A stretch of 64,000 nucleotides of DNA from Betaproteobacteria bacterium MOLA814 (lineage in GTDB: Bacteria; Pseudomonadota; Gammaproteobacteria; Burkholderiales; Burkholderiaceae_C), in NCBI GenBank assembly GCA_000496475.1, contig AYMW01000001.1:1358069-1422068 (forward strand). Reading direction: 5' to 3'. Each line of letters begins with the position of its first letter. The first letter of the stretch is position 1. Below the pieces are notes generated by a model. That model made no database searches. It was not told the origin of the DNA and worked only from the letters and a program-made list of their open reading frames with translations. Positions 10,123-18,993 of the stretch are shown piece by piece. A program made the position numbers and the translations under genes.

Positions 10123-10128
10123 TATTAT
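10123..10128 (+). promoter_or_regulatory. Possible -10 element of the SAH riboswitch/metH2 transcript
   Basis: TATTAT lies 9 bases after the leuE stop and would place the transcript start near 10135, just three bases before the first paired base of the riboswitch. The -35 region (inside the leuE 3' end, TTCGAC-like) is weak and its spacing is long. The call rests mainly on the fit to the aptamer start. Confidence 0.4.
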
Positions 10129-10137
10129 GGAGGCTTG

Positions 10138-10261
10138 CCGCTGAGGAGCGCTGCATCATCCCGCATGGCAACATGGCACGGCGGTGGCAGGCTCGGCGGA
10201 CATCTTCACACGTGGCCAGCAACTGATGCATGGGATGTGTGGCAGATCCTACAACGGCGCT
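10138..10261 (+). ncRNA. S-adenosylhomocysteine (SAH) riboswitch aptamer upstream of metH2
   Basis: The conserved SAH-riboswitch blocks are present in order. GAGGAGCGCTGCA is at 10143-10155, GGCAGGCTCGGC ends at 10197, and ACGGCGCTCAC is at 10254-10264. P1 pairs CCGCTGAG (10138-10145) with CTCGGCGG (10192-10199), with one G-U. A P2 hairpin capped by a GCAA tetraloop (CATG-GCAA-CATG, around 10164-10176) fills the interior. The pseudoknot strand AGCGCTG (10147-10153) pairs with CGGCGCT (10255-10261). The segment between P1 and the pseudoknot strand is longer than in the compact Ralstonia RNA and can fold into its own CACAC/GTGTG stem. Family knowledge: SAH binding turns on methyl-cycle genes, here metH2. 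Confidence 0.92.
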
Positions 10262-10288
10262 CACCTGAACTTGTACGCCATCAGGTGA
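10261..10288 (+). promoter_or_regulatory. Anti-Shine-Dalgarno hairpin, expression platform of the SAH riboswitch
   Basis: TCACCTGA (10261-10268) is perfectly complementary to TCAGGTGA (10281-10288). The 3' arm contains AGGTGA, the only good ribosome-binding site for the GTG at 10297. The 5' arm abuts and shares base 10261 with the pseudoknot strand CGGCGCT, and the conserved aptamer bases GCTCAC run into it. Ligand-stabilised pseudoknot and the hairpin should therefore compete: SAH bound frees the site and turns translation on. The competition is inferred; the pairing is seen. Confidence 0.8.
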
Positions 10289-10296
10289 GACCCGCT

Positions 10297-13044
10297 GTGA
10301 AACCAAACGAATCCTTAGCCAAACCGTTAGTCCAAACATTGCCACCCATGCTGCTTTCAGGCTTGGAGCCGCTGAGCGTGGGCACCAGCACCTTGTTTAT
10401 CAACGTGGGGGAGCGCACCAACGTGACAGGCTCTAAAGCCTTTGCACGCTTGATTTTGAACGAGCAGTTCGAAGAAGCCTTGGCCGTCGCGCGCCAGCAA
10501 GTAGAAAACGGCGCGCAAGTGGTGGACGTCAACATGGACGAAGCCATGTTGGACAGCCAAGCGGCCATGGTGAAGTTCTTAAACCTCATGGCAGGTGAGC
10601 CAGACATTGCGCGTGTACCTGTGATGATTGACTCCAGCAAATGGAGTGTGATTGAAGCTGGCTTGCAATGCGTGCAAGGCAAAAGCATCGTCAACTCCAT
10701 CAGCATGAAAGAGGGCCTTGAAGAGTTTTGCCGTCAAGCCAGATTGGTCAAGCGCTATGGCGCAGCCGCCGTGGTAATGGCTTTCGATGAGCAGGGGCAA
10801 GCCGACACCTATGAGCGGAAAATTGAAATTTGCGAACGGGCTTATCGTGTGCTGGTGGACCAGGTGGGCTTCCCGGCAGAAGACATTATTTTCGATCCCA
10901 ACATCTTTGCTATTGCCACGGGCATTGAAGAGCACAACAACTATGCCGTCGACTTTATTGAGTCGGTGCGCTGGATTAAGGCCAACTTACCGGGCGCCAA
11001 AATTAGTGGTGGGGTGTCGAATGTGAGCTTTAGTTTCAGAGGCAACGACCCCGTGCGTGAAGCAATTCACACCGTCTTTTTGTACCATGCAGTGAAGGCC
11101 GGTATGGATATGGGCATCGTCAATGCGGGCATGTTGGGCGTGTACGACCAGCTGGAGCCCGTGTTGCGCGAACGCGCCGAAGACGTGGTGCTCAACCGCC
11201 GGCCAGACGCTGGCGAGCGGCTCATTGAGGTCGCTGAATCAGCCAAAGGGGCGGCCAAAGACGACAGTAAACAATACGAATGGCGCGCACTGCCTATACG
11301 CGAACGCCTAAGCCATGCTTTGGTGCGTGGCCTCAACGAATTCATCGTAGAAGACACCGAAGAGGTGTGGCAAGACATATCAGCGGGGGGTGGCAGGCCG
11401 CTGCACGTGATTGAGGGGCCACTCATGGATGGCATGAATGTGGTGGGTGACTTGTTTGGTGAAGGCAAGATGTTTTTGCCGCAAGTGGTTAAAAGTGCCC
11501 GTGTGATGAAACAAGCGGTAGCGCATTTGGTGCCCTATATCGAAGAAGAAAAACTGCGCATGGAAGCGGCAGGCAATGATGTGCGCAGCAGAGGAAAAAT
11601 TGTGATCGCCACCGTCAAAGGCGACGTCCACGACATTGGTAAAAATATTGTCACGGTGGTGCTGCAGTGCAACAACTACGACGTGGTCAACATGGGTGTG
11701 ATGGTGGCATGGCAAGACATCTTGAAAAAAGCCAAAGAAGAAAACGCAGACATTGTTGGCCTGTCTGGACTGATCACACCAAGCCTAGAAGAAATGCAAG
11801 CGGTGGCGGGCGAGATGGAAAAAGACCCGTGGTTTCGTGAGCGACAAACGCCATTGCTGATTGGTGGTGCAACCACCAGCCGTGTACATACGGCTGTCAA
11901 AATAGCGCCGCATTACAGCGGGCCTGTGGTGTATGTGCCTGATGCGTCTCGCAGCGTCAGCGTGACGACGGGACTGCTAGGCGACGACAAAGCCACGTAT
12001 ATTCAAGAGCTGAACATGGACTACGAGCGCGTACGCAGCCAACACGCCAATAAAAAGCAAACACCTATGTGGACGCTGGCACAGGCCAGAGCCAACGCCA
12101 CACCCGTTGAATTTGACAACTACACGCCCACTGTCCCCAAGTTCATTGGCAAGCGTGTTCTCAAGGGAGTGGACCTGCACGAGGTGGTGCCGTTTATAGA
12201 CTGGGGGCCGTTCTTTCAAACATGGGACTTGGCTGGACCGTACCCCGCCATTCTTCAAGACGAGGTGGTGGGCGAGCAAGCGCGGCAAGTGTTTGCGGAC
12301 GCACAAGCGCTGCTAAAGCGCATTGTTGACGGTCGCTGGCTCACCGCCAATGCCGTGGTTGGTCTGTACCCCGCACAGCGTGTGAGCGACGACGACATTG
12401 CGCTGTACACAGACGAAACCCGTCAAACCACCGCCATGACATGGCATGGTCTGCGCCAACAAACCGAAAAGCAAATGATAGAAGGAGTGATGCGACCCAG
12501 CCGCTGTTTGGCCGATTTCGTAGCCACACCCGAACAAGGCGCGGACTATGTGGGCATGTTTGCTGTGACCGCAGGCATTGGGGCAGACGCACGCGCCAAT
12601 GGCTATGAAGCAGCGCAAGACGACTACAACGCCATCATGATCAAAGCCTTGGCCGACCGCTTGGCCGAGGCCATGGCCGAGATGATGCACCAGCGCGTGA
12701 GAACAGACTGGTGGGGCTACGCATCAGGCGAGCAACTGAGCAGCGGCGAGTTGATCAAAGAAGCCTACCAAGGCATTCGTCCTGCGCCTGGCTACCCTGC
12801 CTGCCCCGACCACAGCGCCAAACGCGCCATGTTCGAGGTACTGCAAGCCGGCGACGTTGGTATGGCCCTGACCGATAGCCTAGCCATGACGCCTGCAGCC
12901 AGCGTCAGCGGCTTTTACCTAGCCCATCCCGACGCCACCTATTTCAACGTGGGCAAAATTGGCGAAGACCAAGTACGAGATGTAGCCCAGCGTAGCGGGG
13001 TGGACGAACAGCGGGTGAAGGTGTTTTTAGGACCTAACTTGTAG
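10297..13044 (+). CDS. metH2: Methionine synthase, pterin/B12/activation modules (MetH2)
   Basis: The 915-residue protein carries the rest of MetH. A methyltetrahydrofolate-binding barrel begins at [15 protein letters not shown]. The B12-binding cap and domain include GDVHDIGKN, in which His445 is the expected cobalt ligand. The C-terminal AdoMet reactivation domain has [15 protein letters not shown]. It needs MetH1 (6522-7589) for homocysteine and zinc binding. The GTG at 10297 is chosen because AGGTGA lies 8 bases upstream and is the site masked by the riboswitch hairpin; reading from 10135 would translate the aptamer itself. No terminator with a U-tract is seen after the stop. Confidence 0.95.
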   Translation: MKPNESLAKPLVQTLPPMLLSGLEPLSVGTSTLFINVGERTNVTGSKAFARLILNEQFEEALAVARQQVENGAQVVDVNMDEAMLDSQAAMVKFLNLMAGEPDIARVPVMIDSSKWSVIEAGLQCVQGKSIVNSISMKEGLEEFCRQARLVKRYGAAAVVMAFDEQGQADTYERKIEICERAYRVLVDQVGFPAEDIIFDPNIFAIATGIEEHNNYAVDFIESVRWIKANLPGAKISGGVSNVSFSFRGNDPVREAIHTVFLYHAVKAGMDMGIVNAGMLGVYDQLEPVLRERAEDVVLNRRPDAGERLIEVAESAKGAAKDDSKQYEWRALPIRERLSHALVRGLNEFIVEDTEEVWQDISAGGGRPLHVIEGPLMDGMNVVGDLFGEGKMFLPQVVKSARVMKQAVAHLVPYIEEEKLRMEAAGNDVRSRGKIVIATVKGDVHDIGKNIVTVVLQCNNYDVVNMGVMVAWQDILKKAKEENADIVGLSGLITPSLEEMQAVAGEMEKDPWFRERQTPLLIGGATTSRVHTAVKIAPHYSGPVVYVPDASRSVSVTTGLLGDDKATYIQELNMDYERVRSQHANKKQTPMWTLAQARANATPVEFDNYTPTVPKFIGKRVLKGVDLHEVVPFIDWGPFFQTWDLAGPYPAILQDEVVGEQARQVFADAQALLKRIVDGRWLTANAVVGLYPAQRVSDDDIALYTDETRQTTAMTWHGLRQQTEKQMIEGVMRPSRCLADFVATPEQGADYVGMFAVTAGIGADARANGYEAAQDDYNAIMIKALADRLAEAMAEMMHQRVRTDWWGYASGEQLSSGELIKEAYQGIRPAPGYPACPDHSAKRAMFEVLQAGDVGMALTDSLAMTPAASVSGFYLAHPDATYFNVGKIGEDQVRDVAQRSGVDEQRVKVFLGPNL

Positions 13045-13158
13045 AGGCCTTGCCGCTGGTGTGCGCTGACCTCTGGTCCTTCACGGCGGGTGGTTCGTTC
13101 AATTGTGAGAACACCATCAGCATCGTGACAGGGCATGCGCAAACGTCGCATTCAACGG

Positions 13159-13410
13159 CTAGCGTGCCGCGACGTTACAACCCTGCTCTTTAAGCACGCG
13201 CTTGGTAGACGGTGGGTTATTTGTTAAAGCGACCGCAGGTCTGATGGGCCTGATCGAGAAGTTACCGCCGCAATTGGGGCATACATGCTTGAGAACGTTT
13301 GTTGCGCAGCTTGTGCAAAACGTACACTCAAAAGAGCAGATGAAAGCCTCAGTCGAATCAGGCGGTAAGTCTTTGTCACAGCACTCACAATTTGGTCTTA
13401 ACGCCAGCAT
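13159..13410 (-). CDS. DUF1272 small cysteine-rich zinc-ribbon protein
   Basis: The 83-residue protein begins MLALRPNCECCDKDLPPDST and carries nine cysteines, arranged as CxCC near residue 8, then C25, C29, C32, C35, and CPNCGG at 44-49. This is the DUF1272 pattern, presumably one or two zinc knuckles; no activity is known for the family. The ATG at 13410 follows AAGGGAGG at ideal spacing, so the longer frame to 13473 is rejected. Upstream on the same strand is a LysE-type relic, which suggests that a two-gene unit has decayed here. Confidence 0.85.
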   Translation of the reverse strand: MLALRPNCECCDKDLPPDSTEAFICSFECTFCTSCATNVLKHVCPNCGGNFSIRPIRPAVALTNNPPSTKRVLKEQGCNVAAR

Positions 13411-13542
13411 ACGGGCCTCCCTTATCTCGCTACAGGACTTTATTGTGCACCTTCTACGCCATCTGCGCCGCACACCCTCTGGACAACGCAGGGCTACGTT
13501 CTACGTCAACAGTGGTGAATGCGAACGGCGCGGCGACCTGGC

Positions 13543-13656
13543 TCAAGCCAAAACAACGTACACGGCCGTTCCTATAAGAAAGGCTGCCACTGCGTAGTTG
13601 AAGACCATCAAGCCACGTGCACGTGACAGAAACGCACCCGTCCCGACGCCGAAACC
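13543..13656 (-). pseudogene. Relic of a LysE/RhtB-type exporter gene (C-terminal end)
   Basis: The last 26 or so codons before a stop at 13543 read RARGLMVFNYAVAAFLIG and on to a hydrophobic TAVYVVLA end. This resembles the final helix of LysE-family exporters (consensus of the type R-x-x-R-x-F-N-x-x-M-A-x-L-L). No in-frame upstream sequence resembles the rest of such a protein; the frame instead runs antisense into the J-domain gene. I read it as a 3' remnant left after deletion. Similarity is short, so the call is tentative. Confidence 0.35.
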
Positions 13657-13720
13657 TGCACACGCCCACTGGTTCCGAGTGGGTTTAGCCTGCCCTTGAG
13701 AAGAAGGCACAATACACACA

Positions 13721-14935
13721 ATGACACCGACCAAGCCCCAGGATGTTGACTTGTGTGGTGACCCCATAGCGACCCCACATGCGGTGGGCACAGCCATTCA
13801 GTTGGTCAAGTCTGCCGCCGTACAGCGGCACAAGCCCAGCCCAGCGCAACTGTGGCTTAACAAATTGATGGGGCGCATAGGCCACCTCACGTCAGACTTG
13901 CAACGGCTTGATCAGCTGAAGCACACCTACCAAGCTCCCCACCACCAAGCAATGGCGGTCTTGGAGCGCGAGGTGGCCGAACAAAAAAAGGCCATCGCTA
14001 TTAAACTACATGAGCACTTGGAGGTCAGCAACCTCACAGTCGTGCAGCGGCGCGACTTGTCTGATGTGGTGGCCAGCCTGCTGCGCATGACCGAGCACAT
14101 GCAGGATCCAGCGTTGCTGGCCCTCATGGGCGACTACATCCCTCAACACCGTGAGAACGAGGCGTTGAAAAAAAGCATGCTGGCGTCGCGCACGGCTCAA
14201 TTGCGCAAAATGGTCGAGGAGTTGCTCGGCCCAGAGGAGGCGGACAACATCCCTGACGACCCTGATGAGTTGATGGCTATTTTGCACAGCAAAATGGCTC
14301 AAACCCGGGCGCAGGAGGGTCAGGAGGACGCATTCGGGGCACACAGCACAAGCAAGCGCAAGCGCAAACGCCCCAGCGCCCCCGAACAACAATCACAGCA
14401 GCAGGCACAAGACACCAAAGCCACGCTGCGGAGCATTTTTAGGCAACTGGCCAGCAGCCTGCACCCTGACCGCGAAACAAACCACGTAGAGCGCGAGCGA
14501 AAAACAGACCTCATGAGCCAGGTGAATGCGGCTTACAAACGCCAAGATGTGGCCGCCTTGTTGCACATGCAAGTTCACATGCTGACTGAAGATGCCACCA
14601 CCGTGGCTCGCCTGGGCGCACAGCAGATCGAATCCATGACGCGCTTGCTCAAGCAACAAGTGGCCAGCTTAAGCGCCGATGTCGAGTTGGCCGAAATGAG
14701 CGCCAGCCAGGCGCTGGGTATGTCACTGAGCGCACAAACCCACGACAGTGCCATTGAACGTGGCCTGAAACAGCAGCGCAGCCAGCTTCAGCAGCGTATT
14801 CAACAGCTGCAAAACGACGTTCAGGCCATACAAGAGGCGGGCAATCTCAAAGCTTGGCTGAAACAGCAACGCAAAATTCAAAAAAAACGGGCCAGGCAAC
14901 AAGCCGTTGAGCAAGCATTGCTGGGGCGTGAATAA
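13721..14935 (+). CDS. J-domain-containing coiled-coil protein of unknown function
   Basis: The 404-residue protein is hydrophilic with no signal peptide or membrane helix. Residues 232-285 form a J-domain-like segment (LRSIFRQLASSLHPDRETN) with the HPD tripeptide at 248-250, the motif by which DnaJ proteins stimulate DnaK. The J domain is internal rather than N-terminal and is preceded by a basic SKRKRKRP stretch (211-218) and a Gln-rich linker. Residues about 340-398 are a Gln/Lys-rich coiled coil. The N-terminal half is helical without a recognised domain. An AGAAGG lies 14 bases before the ATG. A co-chaperone role is inference from the HPD motif. Confidence 0.7.
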   Translation: MTPTKPQDVDLCGDPIATPHAVGTAIQLVKSAAVQRHKPSPAQLWLNKLMGRIGHLTSDLQRLDQLKHTYQAPHHQAMAVLEREVAEQKKAIAIKLHEHLEVSNLTVVQRRDLSDVVASLLRMTEHMQDPALLALMGDYIPQHRENEALKKSMLASRTAQLRKMVEELLGPEEADNIPDDPDELMAILHSKMAQTRAQEGQEDAFGAHSTSKRKRKRPSAPEQQSQQQAQDTKATLRSIFRQLASSLHPDRETNHVERERKTDLMSQVNAAYKRQDVAALLHMQVHMLTEDATTVARLGAQQIESMTRLLKQQVASLSADVELAEMSASQALGMSLSAQTHDSAIERGLKQQRSQLQQRIQQLQNDVQAIQEAGNLKAWLKQQRKIQKKRARQQAVEQALLGRE

Positions 14936-15002
14936 AGTCTAGCGCTCGTTCAAACCCGTTGGCGGCTGCGCGGCGGGCGACACCACATGGAGGCAACTGC
15001 CA

Positions 15003-16571
15003 TTAATGCCCACCACCCAATACCCGCTGATACTGCACAGCCTCGGCCACGTGCACGCTGGCCACTTGCGGGCTGTGCTCTAGGTCGGCAATGGTTCTAG
15101 CTACGCGCATGACGCGGTGCATGCGCCTGGCAGACCATTGCAGCTTGGTGGCAGCTTGCTGCACAAACGCAGTGGCATCATGCGCCAGTTGCATGTGGGT
15201 GTTGAGCCGCTCCCCTATCAGCAAGTTGTTGGCGCTGCCCTGCCTGGACATGGCGAGTTGGTGGGCAGCTTCTACGCGTTGTTGTATGACGTGGCTGTCT
15301 TCGCCTTGGTCGTGTTGCTCGCCAGACTTGGTGTTGAGCAGTTGCTCTGGCGGGACGGCTTGCACGTTGATGTGCAAGTCAATGCGGTCTAGCAAGGGGC
15401 CTGATAACTTGCCTTGGTAGCGGCTGACTTGGTCTGGCGTGTCTCGGCAGGCTTTGGTGGGGTGGCCTAAAAAGCCGCAGGGGCAGGGGTTCATGGCGGC
15501 AATGAGTTGAAACTGCGCTGGAAACTCGGCTTGGTGCGCCGCACGCGCAATGCGAATAAGCCCTGTTTCAAGTGGTTCGCGCAGCGCCTCTAGGCTGGCC
15601 CGGCTGAATTCAGGGAACTCGTCTAAAAACAGAACGCCGTGGTGCGCCAGCGATATCTCGCCAGGTTTGGGCGGTGAGCCGCCACCCACCAAGGCCACGG
15701 CACTCGCCGTGTGGTGTGGCGCAGCGAAAGGGCGCACGCCGTAACGCGCAGGATAAAACCGCCCGACCAGTGACGCCACTGCAGCACTGGCCAAAGCCTC
15801 ATCGGCGGTCATGGCGGGTAGCAAGCCGGCAAAGCGCTGCGCCAGCATGGACTTGCCAGCCCCGGGCGGCCCGACCATCAGCACGCTGTGCCTGCCAGCA
15901 GCGGCAATTTCAAGCGCCCGTTTGACCCCATGCTGGCCAAACACGTCACGCATATTGGGGCCATTGGCGGGGGGCGCTGGTGTTTGGGGTTGTACCACGC
16001 ACCAGCCTGCGTCTGTTGCCGCGAGGCCTTGCTGCGCGCGCTGGGTGTCGGGCTGCAGCTGAGCCACCACGTCGCTGAGGTGTTGAGCGCGAATGACTCT
16101 GAGCCCAGGCACTCAAGCGGCCTCTTCGGCGCTGGTGGGCGGCAGTACCAACATGCGCTGGTCTGGGTCGGTGCCGCTTTGCATCGCCAAGCCCATGGCC
16201 AAAGCGCCACGAATGGCACGCAGCTCACCGCTGAGCGACAGTTCGCCTGCAAACTCATAGCGGGCGAGTTGGGCGTGGTCAATAAAACCAGCGGCGGCCA
16301 ACACGCCTAAGGCAATGGGCAAGTCAAAGCGTCCAGAATCTTTGGGCAGATCCGCGGGTGCCAAGCTGACCGTGATGCGTTTGTTGTTGGGAAACGCCAT
16401 GCCGCTGTTGACAATGGCGGCGCGCACCCGCTCACGTGCCTCTTTCACCTCGGTATCGGCCAAACCCACCAGCGTGAATGTCGGCAGGCCATTGGCCAAG
16501 TCGACCTCTACAGTGACCGGCTTGGCCGACAGCCCTGTCAAGGCCCTGGTGTGAACACGTGCCAAGCTCAT
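15003..16571 (-). pseudogene. comM: comM (YifB-type Mg-chelatase-like AAA+ ATPase), interrupted by an in-frame TGA
   Basis: ComM is a hexameric helicase that promotes branch migration during natural transformation. Both parts are in one frame. 16113-16571 encodes the N-terminal Lon-like domain (MSLARVHTRALTGL), and 15003-16112 the AAA+ domain with Walker A GPPGAGKS, LFLDEFPEF (Walker B) and the C-terminal Mg-chelatase region (LQWSARRMHRVMRVARTI). They are separated by a single TGA at 16113-16115, between EEAA and PGLRVIR; read through, the product would be 522 residues, the family length. A CGA-to-TGA or TTA-to-TGA change would explain it. A GTG follows the TGA directly, so a restart is conceivable. 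Everything else in the frame is intact, so the lesion is recent or a sequencing error. Confidence 0.88.
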
Positions 16572-16970
16572 GCCTATTCCCTCGTTTGAATGTCAGCGGG
16601 CTGTGATGACAGCTGCTTGTATGCACCAACAGTATTAATTTAATACTTTGTACGTCACATTACAAATTTATTAACTAAAAATAGGTATCGCATGCCGTTC
16701 GGACTGTCGCTGTGGGGCTGTGGCGCATCCGAAAAGAGCACGCCGGTCGCGCCAAGTGGATAGGAACTGGGTTAGGCGTGGACTTGTTGGGGCGCCGAAA
16801 ATCTGGGCTGGGGTGTCTTGTTCTTCAACCCGTCCTTCGGCCACGCGGACCACCTTGTTGTGCCCACCGGTGACACAGCCAGTTGAGCCCAGTGCCCGTG
16901 CTGTCGTCATGAGCTTTTTCGGTGCATGCATTGTTTTTGGGCATCACAGCTGACACGTTTGTGTGCAAGA
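16572..16970. other. Gap between comM and the glnK control region, with a decayed ABC-transporter fragment
   Basis: Apart from the ABC ATPase relic at 16745-16860 no gene is visible. 16630-16685 is AT-rich and probably holds the comM promoter on the minus strand. A half-site GGTGCA at 16921-16926 resembles half of an NtrC box. Confidence 0.4.
16745..16860 (-). pseudogene. Relic of an amino-acid ABC transporter ATP-binding subunit (C-terminal fragment)
   Basis: Read on the minus strand this stretch gives NKVVRVAEGRVEEQDTPAQI followed by FGAPTSPRLTQFLSTWRD. This is the end of GlnQ/HisP-type ATPases (pattern D-R-V-x-x-M-x-x-G-x-I-V-E-x-G-x-P-x-x-x-F-x-x-P-x-x-x-R-x-x-x-F-L). The Walker and signature motifs are absent and the upstream codons lose similarity. 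It is therefore a gene fragment left by deletion, not a functional ORF. Confidence 0.55.
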
Positions 16971-16987
16971 TGCACCCTGGCGGTGCA
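16971..16987 (+). promoter_or_regulatory. NtrC-type activator site upstream of glnK
   Basis: TGCACC-CTGGC-GGTGCA is a perfect dyad with the arms and 5-base spacer of the NtrC consensus (TGCACC-N5-GGTGCA). It lies 33 bases upstream of the sigma-54 -24 box. A single GGTGCA half-site is found at 16921. Binding is inferred from the consensus. Confidence 0.8.
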
Positions 16988-17019
16988 TGGCGCAGGCCGT
17001 ACATACAGGCTAAGGGGGC

Positions 17020-17035
17020 TGGCACGGGTCGTGCA
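17020..17035 (+). promoter_or_regulatory. Sigma-54 promoter of glnK-amtB
   Basis: TGGCACG (17020-17026), four bases, then GTGCA (17031-17035) match the -24/-12 consensus TGGCACG-N4-TTGCA with a single mismatch. The start point would be near 17045, about 30 bases before the glnK ATG. With the NtrC dyad upstream this indicates induction under nitrogen limitation. Confidence 0.85.
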
Positions 17036-17054
17036 ATAGTGATTTCAGATCTAA

Positions 17055-17414
<360 letters not shown>

Positions 17415-17462
17415 CGCAAGCGTTGCACACCTTTACACATTGATATTCAAAGAGGATTACAA

Positions 17463-18791
17463 ATGACTTTCTCACTCCCCTCATCGTTACTAAAGTGGCT
17501 CGCCATGCCGCTGCTTGCACTGAGCGTCAGCGCTAGCGCTTTTGCGCAAGACGTTGCCGCCACGGTTGATAAAGGCGACGTCAGCTGGATGATGCTGTCA
17601 ACCTTGTTGGTGATCATGATGACAGTGCCAGGTCTGGCATTGTTCTATGGCGGCTTGGTCCGCACCAAAAACATGCTGTCAGTGCTCATGCAAGTGCTGG
17701 TGGTGTTTTCCATGATCGTGGTGTTGTGGGCCGCTTACGGCTACTCACTGGCGTTTGGTGCAGAGGGCCTCATTATTGGTGACTTCAGCCGCGTGTTCTT
17801 GCTGGGCATCACGCCTGACTCATTGGCAGACACGTTTACCGAAGGCGTCAAAATCCCCGAATTCATTTTCGTGGCTTTCCAAGCAACGTTTGCTGGTATC
17901 ACTTGCGCGCTGATTGTTGGCTCGTTTGCTGAGCGCATGAAGTTCTCTGCCGTGTTGTTGTTCAGTGCGCTGTGGTTCACATTTGCTTACCTGCCAGTGG
18001 CGCACATGGTGTGGGGCGTTGGTGGCTACTTGTTAGACAAAGGTGCATTGGACTTTGCAGGCGGTACAGTGGTACACATCAACGCTGGCGTCGCTGGTTT
18101 GGTGGGCGCCTATATGCTGGGCAAGCGCATTGGCTACGGCCGCGAAGCCATGGCGCCTCACAGCTTGACACTGACCATGGTCGGTGCCGCGTTGTTGTGG
18201 GTGGGCTGGTTTGGTTTCAATGCAGGCTCTAACTTAGAGGCCACTTCAGGCGCAACCTTGGCCTTTATCAACACCTTGTTGGCCCCAGCTGCCGCTGTAT
18301 TGGCTTGGTGTATCGGTGAAGTGATTACCAAAGGCAAGGCCTCTATGTTGGGCGCTGCGTCTGGCTTGGTTGCAGGCTTGGTTGGTATCACGCCCGCTTG
18401 TGGTTCGGTTGGCCCTATGGGTGCCATCATGATTGGCTTGGCATGTGGTTTTGTTTGTTTGTGGGGCGTGACGGGCTTCAAGCGCATGATGGGCGCTGAT
18501 GACACGTTGGATGTGTTTGGTATTCACGGCTTAGGCGGCATTGTTGGTGCCATCCTGACGGGTGTGTTCGCAGCCCCCAGTTTGGGCGGTACCGCTGGTG
18601 CTGATTTCAACATCGCCAGCCAGGTGATGATCCAGGCCGAAGGCGTGCTGATCACCATCGTATGGTCGGGTGTGGTTGCCTTCATAGCGTTCAAACTGGT
18701 CGACATGGTGATTGGTCTTCGTGTCAGTGAAGAAGACGAGCGCGAAGGTTTGGACGTGACGGCTCACGGCGAGACGGCTTACCACATGTAA
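17463..18791 (+). CDS. amtB: Ammonium transporter AmtB
   Basis: The 442-residue protein has a cleavable signal peptide (to about SASAFAQ, residue 29) followed by eleven helices of the Amt/Rh fold. The pore twin histidines lie in HINAGVAGLVGA and in FGIHGLGGIVGA. PGLALFYGGLVRTKN is the family hallmark near the N-terminus. AAAGAGG precedes the ATG. It forms an operon with glnK and is followed by a strong terminator. It is a trimer in the inner membrane that imports ammonium. Confidence 0.97.
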   Translation: MTFSLPSSLLKWLAMPLLALSVSASAFAQDVAATVDKGDVSWMMLSTLLVIMMTVPGLALFYGGLVRTKNMLSVLMQVLVVFSMIVVLWAAYGYSLAFGAEGLIIGDFSRVFLLGITPDSLADTFTEGVKIPEFIFVAFQATFAGITCALIVGSFAERMKFSAVLLFSALWFTFAYLPVAHMVWGVGGYLLDKGALDFAGGTVVHINAGVAGLVGAYMLGKRIGYGREAMAPHSLTLTMVGAALLWVGWFGFNAGSNLEATSGATLAFINTLLAPAAAVLAWCIGEVITKGKASMLGAASGLVAGLVGITPACGSVGPMGAIMIGLACGFVCLWGVTGFKRMMGADDTLDVFGIHGLGGIVGAILTGVFAAPSLGGTAGADFNIASQVMIQAEGVLITIVWSGVVAFIAFKLVDMVIGLRVSEEDEREGLDVTAHGETAYHM

Positions 18792-18851
18792 CATGCGTGG
18801 TGGCCAGTTTGGGCCCATCCCAACCTGGTCGCAGGGCTTGATACATCGGAC

Positions 18852-18890
18852 AAAAGCGCCGCAACCCTTGATTGGGTTGCGGCGCTTTTT
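18852..18890 (+). terminator. Rho-independent terminator after amtB
   Basis: A 16-bp stem, AAAAGCGCCGCAACCC (18852-18867) with GGGTTGCGGCGCTTTT (18874-18889), ends in T residues. The A-rich left arm makes it potentially bidirectional. It isolates amtB from glcE. Confidence 0.93.
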
Positions 18891-18993
18891 CGTCCATGCA
18901 GGGTCGGCAGGGCTGGGCGACAACAAATAATTGGTGTCAGAGCGTTCTAAAAATTCATCCCAACGGTGTAAGCCCACCGCTACCATTAACGCT

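Noticed and set aside
10135..10296. N-terminal extension of metH2 to an upstream start at 10135
   Set aside because: These codons lie inside the SAH aptamer and its hairpin, and the residues are not family-like.
13142..13176. AACGTCGC/GCGACGTT inverted repeat near the DUF1272 stop
   Set aside because: Partly inside coding sequence with a 19-base loop and no T-tract; not a convincing terminator.
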